Source of the DNA: Prevotellaceae bacterium UBA5903
GTDB taxonomy: Bacteria; Bacteroidota; Bacteroidia; Bacteroidales; Bacteroidaceae
Reading direction: 5' to 3'
NCBI GenBank assembly: GCA_002431845.1
Contig: DJEH01000006.1
Span: 1-11,491, forward strand
DNA: 11,491 nt
A program made the position numbers and the translations under genes. Below the pieces are notes generated by a model. The model was not told the DNA's origin and did not search any database. It saw only the letters and a program-made list of their open reading frames with translations. This document shows positions 7,172 to 11,491 of the stretch, piece by piece; position 1 is the first letter of the stretch; each line of letters opens with the position of its first letter.

Positions 7172-7870
7172 TTAGTTAGCTTCATTGCGCATTTGCATAA
7201 GCAAATCGCGTTGATGTTGTGTTAAGTTAGTAGGCAGATTAACCTTGTAAGTAATAATCAAATTGCCATAGGTACCATCAGGTTTTTGATAGCCTTTGCC
7301 ACGCAAACGTATCTTGGTACCATTTTGGGTTTCGGGCTTAACCTTTAATTTCAACTTTCCGCTTTGCGTTTGTAGCAATATATCACCACCCAATAAAGCT
7401 GTGTACATATCTATTGCCACTTCTGCATGAGCATCGTATTCATTGGGATCTACATAACTTCTGCCACTTGAAAATCCGCCATGCGAAGATGCCTTACCGA
7501 ACAAGTCTTCAAAGAATGATGAGAAATTTCCTCTACCGCCAGTGAATTGTGAGAAATCAAAATCTTCATCGCCATTCCCGCCGCTATAGTAAAAATGTGA
7601 TCCATTGCCACCACCTGCATGACTTGCTCTTTCATAAGCATCTGCTTGTTCCCAATTCTCGCCATATTTATCATACTTCTTACGTTTCTCGGGGTCTGAC
7701 AACACGGCGTTAGCCTCTTGCAAAGCTTGAAATTTTGCTTTAGCTTTTGGGTCGTCTGGGTGAAGGTCCGGGTGGAACTGTTTAGAACGTTTCAAGTAGG
7801 CCTTACGTATGTCTGCTTGTGGGGTATCCTTAGGTATACCCATAATTTTGTAGTAATCTATAAATGCCAT
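7172..7870 (-). CDS. cbpA: Short CbpA-like DnaJ family cochaperone (J domain, G/F region, one C-terminal domain)
   Basis: This is a cytoplasmic Hsp40 cochaperone that would stimulate DnaK ATPase and deliver substrates. The J domain covers about 5-70 with the essential HPD at 33-35 and the helix IV region EKRKKYDKYG (61-70). A Gly/Phe/Ser-rich linker (about 85-137) follows. Then comes a single peptide-binding C-terminal domain (about 147-224) with ALLGGDILL (158-166), KVKPETQNGTKIRLRGKGY (176-194) and a DnaJ-like tail NLPTNLTQHQ (211-220). There is no CxxCxGxG zinc-finger domain, so this is a type II (CbpA/DnaJB) protein. At 232 aa it is shorter than E. coli CbpA (about 306 aa), and only the CTD II-like half is present. 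No CbpM partner gene is seen next to it. It is probably transcribed with the downstream Nudix gene. The symbol is by architecture only. Confidence 0.88.
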   Translation of the reverse strand: MAFIDYYKIMGIPKDTPQADIRKAYLKRSKQFHPDLHPDDPKAKAKFQALQEANAVLSDPEKRKKYDKYGENWEQADAYERASHAGGGNGSHFYYSGGNGDEDFDFSQFTGGRGNFSSFFEDLFGKASSHGGFSSGRSYVDPNEYDAHAEVAIDMYTALLGGDILLQTQSGKLKLKVKPETQNGTKIRLRGKGYQKPDGTYGNLIITYKVNLPTNLTQHQRDLLMQMRNEAN

Positions 7871-8002
7871 AATCTGAATGTTTTTTAATTTTCCTCTAAC
7901 AAAAAAAGTGCCATGAGCGCGTTATTCTCTTTATTTTCACTTTATTGCATTAAATCGGAGTTCATTTTTTACAATCCTATCGTTCACATGCAAGTTTTTC
8001 AG

Positions 8003-8010
8003 TAATTTTG
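8003..8010 (+). promoter_or_regulatory. Candidate -7 promoter element for nadC
   Basis: TAATTTTG matches TAnnTTTG and lies 92 bp before the nadC ATG at 8103. I could not find a convincing -33 TTG at the normal spacing. If used, it would give a leader of roughly 85 nt that contains the two inverted repeats at 8030-8083. Confidence 0.4.
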
Positions 8011-8029
8011 TCGTTTGAAATGGTACTTG

Positions 8030-8083
8030 ATATGACATAAGCAACTTTATGCCATATTGCACTGCCATAATATCAGCATATTA
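8030..8083 (+). repeat. Two adjacent inverted repeats upstream of nadC
   Basis: The first has arms 8030-8040 (atatgacataa) and 8047-8057 (ttatgccatat), 11 bp with one A/C mismatch and a 6-base loop. The second has arms 8068-8073 (taatat) and 8078-8083 (atatta) around cagc. GCCATA occurs at 8051-8056 and again at 8064-8069. These could be operator half-sites or a leader hairpin controlling NAD synthesis. In such A/T-rich DNA, chance palindromes are also likely. Confidence 0.35.
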
Positions 8084-8102
8084 CAAAATAAGATAAATAT
8101 AT

Positions 8103-8951
8103 ATGTACACAGTAGAAGAATTAAATGACAAACTAATAGACCTTGCTTTTTCTGAAGATATAGGTGATGGCGACCATACTACCCTATGTTGCATTCCTGA
8201 GGATGCTATGGGTAAGTCTCGTTTGCTTATTAAGGAAGAAGGTATATTGGCAGGTATGCGTATTGCAAAAGAAATTTTTCATCGTTTTGACCCCACAATG
8301 CAAGTAGAGCAATTCATGGAAGATGGTGCGCATGTAAAGCCTGGAGATGTTCCTATGATTGTTACTGGCAAGGTACGTTCATTGCTTCAAACAGAACGTT
8401 TGATGCTCAACGTTATGCAACGCATGAGCGGTATAGCCACAATGACTAATAAATATGTTAAGCGTTTGGAAGGCACCCAAACTCGTGTGCTTGACACTCG
8501 CAAAACAACCCCTGGCATGCGAATGCTCGAAAAAGAAGCTGTTAAAATAGGTGGAGGATGCAATCACCGCATAGGTCTTTTTGACATGATATTGCTTAAA
8601 GATAACCATGTAGACTTTGCAGGTGGCATAGCCAATGCACTTGATCGTTGCGCAGCTTATCAAAAAGAGAAGGGCTTACATCTTAAGGTGGAAATAGAAT
8701 GCCGCTCATTTGACGAAATCAAACAAGTTATGGCACATGGTGGCGCAGATCGCATTATGCTTGACAACTTCTCTGTAGAAGATACAAAGAAGGCTGTAGA
8801 GCTAATTAACCATCAATTTGAAACAGAATCGAGCGGTGGTATCACTTATGATACACTACGCGATTATGCAGAATGTGGTGTTGATTACATTTCTGTAGGT
8901 GCACTTACACACTCTGTAAAAGGTTTAGACATGTCATTCAAAGCATGCTAA
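8103..8951 (+). CDS. nadC: Nicotinate-nucleotide pyrophosphorylase (quinolinate phosphoribosyltransferase)
   Basis: This enzyme converts quinolinate and PRPP to nicotinate mononucleotide, CO2 and pyrophosphate, the entry of de novo synthesis into the NAD pathway, in the cytoplasm. At 282 aa it is the usual length. The N-terminal alpha/beta sandwich includes EDIGDGDHTT (18-27) and EEGILAGM (45-52). ERLMLNVMQRMSGIAT (98-113) leads into the barrel domain with DTRKTTPGMR (131-140), GGGCNHRIGL (150-159), LLKDNH (164-169), VEIEC (196-200), RIMLDN (217-222), SSGGI (243-247) and SVGALTHS (264-271). These carry the basic and acidic residues known to bind quinolinate and PRPP. It is not next to nadA or nadB in this window. 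A hairpin with a T-run follows the stop codon, so it appears to be monocistronic. Confidence 0.97.
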   Translation: MYTVEELNDKLIDLAFSEDIGDGDHTTLCCIPEDAMGKSRLLIKEEGILAGMRIAKEIFHRFDPTMQVEQFMEDGAHVKPGDVPMIVTGKVRSLLQTERLMLNVMQRMSGIATMTNKYVKRLEGTQTRVLDTRKTTPGMRMLEKEAVKIGGGCNHRIGLFDMILLKDNHVDFAGGIANALDRCAAYQKEKGLHLKVEIECRSFDEIKQVMAHGGADRIMLDNFSVEDTKKAVELINHQFETESSGGITYDTLRDYAECGVDYISVGALTHSVKGLDMSFKAC

Positions 8952-8979
8952 TTTTATTATAAATAAGCACTTATATAAT

Positions 8980-9017
8980 TCAAGCAGTAAGTTGAAAATA
9001 CTTGCTGCTTGATTTTT
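8980..9017 (+). terminator. Intrinsic terminator downstream of nadC
   Basis: Arms 8980-8991 and 9001-9012 form a 12-bp stem with one G-U pair around a 9-base loop (8992-9000), followed at once by TTTTT (9013-9017). It lies 28 bp after the nadC stop codon. The orientation and T-run fit plus-strand termination. It separates nadC from the C69 dipeptidase gene. Confidence 0.82.
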
Positions 9018-9043
9018 ACAGTTAAATAAAATACATTTTCATA

Positions 9044-10723
9044 ATGAATATAATATGTTCAGCTAAACGCATTGCTAGTTCGTTATTATTAGCAAGTGCT
9101 TTGCTATATTTGCCGCAACAAGCTGAGGCTTGTACCAGTTTTTTGGTAGGCAAAAAGGCTTCGGCCGATGGTTCAGCTTTTATTACTTATAATCAGGATG
9201 ACTATGGTATGTTTGGACGTCTACACTACTTGCCAGCAGCCAAACATGCTGCAGGCACTATGCGCAAGGTTGTAGATGGCGATACCAATCACTACCTTGG
9301 CGAAATTCCAGAGGCGCCTTATACATACGCAGTAATGGGTTACATCAACGAGCATCAAGTAGGTATAACTGAGACTACTTTTGGGGGAAGAGAGGAACTC
9401 GTTGACCCTAAAGGTACCATCGACTATGTAAGCTTAATGACCATAGCATTGCAGCGTTCAAAAACTGCACGCGAAGCAATAAAAGTGATGACTTCATTGG
9501 TGCAACAATATGGCTATGCCTCAGAAGGTGAAAGTTTCTCTATCGCCGACCCTAACGAGGTATGGATACTCGAGATGATAGGTAAAGGTCCGCAAGAGAA
9601 AGGTACCGTATGGGTTGCTGTGCGTATTCCTGACGATTGTATAGCATGCCATGCTAATCAAAGTCGTATTCACAAATTTAATCTGAAGGATAAGCAAAAC
9701 GTGATGTACGCTAAAGATGTAATTTCTTTTGCACGTAAATGCGGTTATTTTAAAGGAAAAGATGCCGATTTCTCTTTTGCTGATGCCTATGCGCCAGCCG
9801 ATTTCAGCGCTATTCGTTATTGCGAAACTCGTGTATGGAGTTTCTTTAATAAATGGGTAGATGGAATGGATAAATACTTAAATTATGTAGATGGCAAACA
9901 TATAGGACAAGCTGAATGTATGCCCTTATATTTTAAGCCAAAGCAAAAATTATCATTACATGACGTGATGAACTCTATGCGCGACCACTACGAAGGAACG
10001 CCATTCGACATCACCAAAGATGCGGGTGCAGGTCCGTACGATGCTCCCTACCGCCCCACTCCATTGGCATGGGAATACGAAGGAAAAAAATATTTTAACG
10101 AACGCCCCATTTCAACTCAGCAAACGGCTGGGACATACGTTATTCAGTTACGAGCAAATATGCCAAATGCTGTTGGTGGAGTGTTATGGTATGGAAACGA
10201 TGATCCTAACATGGTTGCTTATACTCCTATATACTGCTCTGCAACACAGGCTCCCCAATGCTACAATCCAGCAGATGCAGATGGTGTTACCTTCTCATGG
10301 AATTCTGCTTTTTGGGTAGAAAATTGGGTATCAAACATGACATATCCTCGTTATTCTCAACTATTTCCAAGCCTTAAAGCTGCGCGTCAAGAGCTTGAAG
10401 ATGAATATGCACAGAAGCAAACCGAAGTGGAACAAAAGGCTATGACCTTACTAAGAGAAGACCCTGCAAGAGCTAAAGCATACCTGACAGACTATTCTAT
10501 TCAATGCGCAGACAAGATGATGGCTCGTTGGAAAAAACTTGGCGAGTATCTCATTGTAAAATTCAATGACCAAGCGGTTAAACCTGAGAAGGACGGCAAG
10601 TTTGAACTAACACCAGATGGACTTGGAAAAGCTGTTGAACGTCCTGGATTTAATGATAGTTATCGTAAAATTGTTGTGAAAGAAACTGGTGATAAATATC
10701 TTATCCCTGAAAAAAACAAATAA
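9044..10723 (+). CDS. Secreted C69-family dipeptidase (PepD-like Ntn hydrolase)
   Basis: This is a peptidase of family C69 that cleaves dipeptides, here expected in the periplasm. Residues 1-29 are a signal peptide: basic K8/R9, a hydrophobic core (about 11-23) and an A-E-A cleavage site directly before C30. Removal exposes C30 as the N-terminal nucleophile, the normal activation route of this Ntn-hydrolase family. The mature start CTSFLVGKKASADGS (30-44) is the family signature. Further family-like blocks are ESFSIADPNEVWILEMIGKG (around 160-180), CHANQSRI (near 200-207) and WNSAFWVENWVSN (419-431). At 559 aa the length is normal for Bacteroidetes members. The region before the Cys does not fit a lipobox well (E at -2), so a lipoprotein is less likely. 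It is flanked by terminator-like hairpins and so is likely a single-gene unit. The specific substrates are not evident. Confidence 0.93.
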   Translation: MNIICSAKRIASSLLLASALLYLPQQAEACTSFLVGKKASADGSAFITYNQDDYGMFGRLHYLPAAKHAAGTMRKVVDGDTNHYLGEIPEAPYTYAVMGYINEHQVGITETTFGGREELVDPKGTIDYVSLMTIALQRSKTAREAIKVMTSLVQQYGYASEGESFSIADPNEVWILEMIGKGPQEKGTVWVAVRIPDDCIACHANQSRIHKFNLKDKQNVMYAKDVISFARKCGYFKGKDADFSFADAYAPADFSAIRYCETRVWSFFNKWVDGMDKYLNYVDGKHIGQAECMPLYFKPKQKLSLHDVMNSMRDHYEGTPFDITKDAGAGPYDAPYRPTPLAWEYEGKKYFNERPISTQQTAGTYVIQLRANMPNAVGGVLWYGNDDPNMVAYTPIYCSATQAPQCYNPADADGVTFSWNSAFWVENWVSNMTYPRYSQLFPSLKAARQELEDEYAQKQTEVEQKAMTLLREDPARAKAYLTDYSIQCADKMMARWKKLGEYLIVKFNDQAVKPEKDGKFELTPDGLGKAVERPGFNDSYRKIVVKETGDKYLIPEKNK

Positions 10724-10750
10724 GATACTTCGAATCATTACAATACCATA

Positions 10751-10788
10751 TAAGTAGGTGTTCAATTATCAAATTGAACACCTACTTA
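10751..10788 (+). terminator. Perfect 17-bp hairpin between the C69 gene and queE
   Basis: Arms 10751-10767 and 10772-10788 pair perfectly around the 4-base loop atca. The hairpin is 27 bp after the dipeptidase stop codon and its end is only 17 bp before the queE ATG. No T-run follows on the plus strand (next bases are caatttataa), so intrinsic termination is uncertain. It may protect the 3' end of the dipeptidase mRNA, or form part of the queE leader. Confidence 0.6.
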
Positions 10789-10805
10789 CAATTTATAATA
10801 AATAG

Positions 10806-11387
10806 ATGATTATAAACGAAATATTCTATTCTTTGCAAGGCGAAGGCTTTTTTACAGGCACCCCCTCACTGTTTATCCGTTTTTCGGGTTGCAACTTACA
10901 ATGTGATTTTTGTGATACGCAGCATCAAAAAGGCACAAAAATGACAGAAGAAGAAATTGCTAACCAAGCAGCCCTATGTCCAGCCAAACATGTGGTCATT
11001 ACGGGTGGAGAACCTTCCTTACAATTAACCGACACACTTGTTGAACTTTTGCATCAGCAAGGTAAATTCGTTGCTGTTGAAACCAATGGCACACACCCTC
11101 TACCCTCAAATGTTGATTGGATAACCCTTTCGCCCAAGTCGCCATTTATTCATGACAAAAAAGCCCAAGTATGCCTTAAAAAATGCAATGAACTAAAGGT
11201 AGTTTATACAGGACAATCACTACTTGATTTTTCTTATATAAAATCAGATAATTACTTTTTGCAACCTTGTGAGACAGAGAACGCAGAACAAAATGAAACC
11301 ATTCTTGAAGAAACAATAGCTTATTGTTTAAGACACCCTCAATGGAGACTTTCGCTGCAAACACACAAATTGATAGGAGTAAGATAA
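10806..11387 (+). CDS. queE: 7-carboxy-7-deazaguanine synthase (radical SAM, queuosine pathway)
   Basis: This cytoplasmic radical SAM enzyme converts 6-carboxy-5,6,7,8-tetrahydropterin to 7-carboxy-7-deazaguanine, the ring-forming step toward preQ0 and queuosine in tRNA. It starts MIINEIFYSLQGEG, the typical QueE opening. The cluster-binding cysteines are C29, C33 and C36 in CNLQCDFC, the canonical C-x3-C-x2-C. ITGGEPSLQ (65-73) is the SAM-contact motif. VETNGT (91-96), TLSPK (107-111) and LQPCE (152-156) are also family features, and the protein ends RLSLQTHKLIGVR. At 193 aa it is compact but normal for Bacteroidetes QueE. queD, queC and queF are not in the window. It may be read through from the dipeptidase gene or use an unidentified promoter. 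A long hairpin ends the unit at the window edge. Confidence 0.96.
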   Translation: MIINEIFYSLQGEGFFTGTPSLFIRFSGCNLQCDFCDTQHQKGTKMTEEEIANQAALCPAKHVVITGGEPSLQLTDTLVELLHQQGKFVAVETNGTHPLPSNVDWITLSPKSPFIHDKKAQVCLKKCNELKVVYTGQSLLDFSYIKSDNYFLQPCETENAEQNETILEETIAYCLRHPQWRLSLQTHKLIGVR

Positions 11388-11412
11388 ACTGGTGTGAGAT
11401 AAGTATAAAATA

Positions 11413-11436
11413 GCATTTCACTCTGCATTGAAATGC
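11413..11436 (+). repeat. Small inverted repeat downstream of queE
   Basis: Arms 11413-11420 (gcatttca) and 11429-11436 (tgaaatgc) are perfectly complementary with an 8-base loop. It directly precedes the larger terminator hairpin and may be an accessory stem. Eight base pairs is short enough to be chance. Confidence 0.3.
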
Positions 11437-11437
11437 A

Positions 11438-11491
11438 AAGATAGTCCCCATATAAGCAACTTATTTTCGTTGCTTATATGGGGACTATCTT
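11438..11491. terminator. Long hairpin terminator after queE, at the window edge
   Basis: Arms 11438-11460 and 11469-11491 form a perfect 23-bp stem around the loop ttattttc (11461-11468). It includes a GGGGAC/GTCCCC core. The right arm ends on TCTT at the last base of the window, so any following T-run cannot be seen. It lies 50 bp after the queE stop codon. The symmetry suggests it could serve a convergent gene to the right as well. Confidence 0.8.

Noticed and set aside
9116..9134. Lipoprotein signal in the C69 dipeptidase
   Set aside because: The residues before C30 are A-E-A, a signal peptidase I site. Position -2 is charged, unlike a lipobox, and C30 is needed as a free N-terminal nucleophile in this family.
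10724..10805. preQ1 riboswitch upstream of queE
   Set aside because: The interval contains a simple 17-bp hairpin with a 4-base loop. It lacks the short pseudoknot-forming stem and A-rich tail expected for preQ1 classes.
1..11491. CRISPR array, transposon, integrase, toxin-antitoxin or defence system
   Set aside because: No regularly spaced repeats, transposase or integrase motifs, or paired toxin-antitoxin genes were seen. The genes are housekeeping or single unknowns.

Overview
The window looks like chromosomal DNA from a Bacteroidales bacterium, most likely Prevotella-like. The protein sequences (GltB/GltD, NadC, a secreted C69 dipeptidase, QueE, a short CbpA) read as Bacteroidetes versions. 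Upstream regions lack clear Shine-Dalgarno sequences, and several carry the Bacteroidetes -7 promoter motif TAnnTTTG. Assignment is from recognition of families and motifs, not from a database search.

Layout. Positions 1-5022 (minus strand) hold glutamate synthase: complete gltB (large subunit, 1497 aa) followed by the first 123 codons of gltD (small subunit), which runs off the left edge. A 159-bp linker between them can fold into a nested hairpin. Positions 5023-5491 are an AT-rich divergent intergenic region with promoter candidates in both directions. Positions 5492-6665 (plus) hold two small genes: a single-pass membrane protein of unrecognised function and a DUF4186 protein. A strong bidirectional terminator (6686-6725) separates them from a minus-strand pair, cbpA-like DnaJ (7870-7172) then a MutT-like Nudix hydrolase (7136-6738). 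From 8103 rightwards on the plus strand lie nadC (NAD biosynthesis), a secreted C69 dipeptidase, and queE (queuosine/7-deazaguanine biosynthesis). Hairpins follow each of these three genes, and the last one is cut at the window edge.

How they fit together. This is mostly housekeeping metabolism: ammonia assimilation (GltBD), NAD synthesis (NadC), tRNA modification (QueE), nucleotide-pool sanitation (Nudix), protein folding (CbpA) and peptide degradation (C69). The genes are in short transcription units split by terminators, so apart from gltB-gltD and cbpA-Nudix there is little sign that neighbours act together. I found no CRISPR array, transposase, integrase, tRNA or rRNA, and no convincing novel multi-gene system. 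The parts most worth a second look are the low-GC membrane-protein gene at 5492, the structured gltB-gltD linker, the inverted repeats upstream of nadC, and the hairpin placed immediately before queE.
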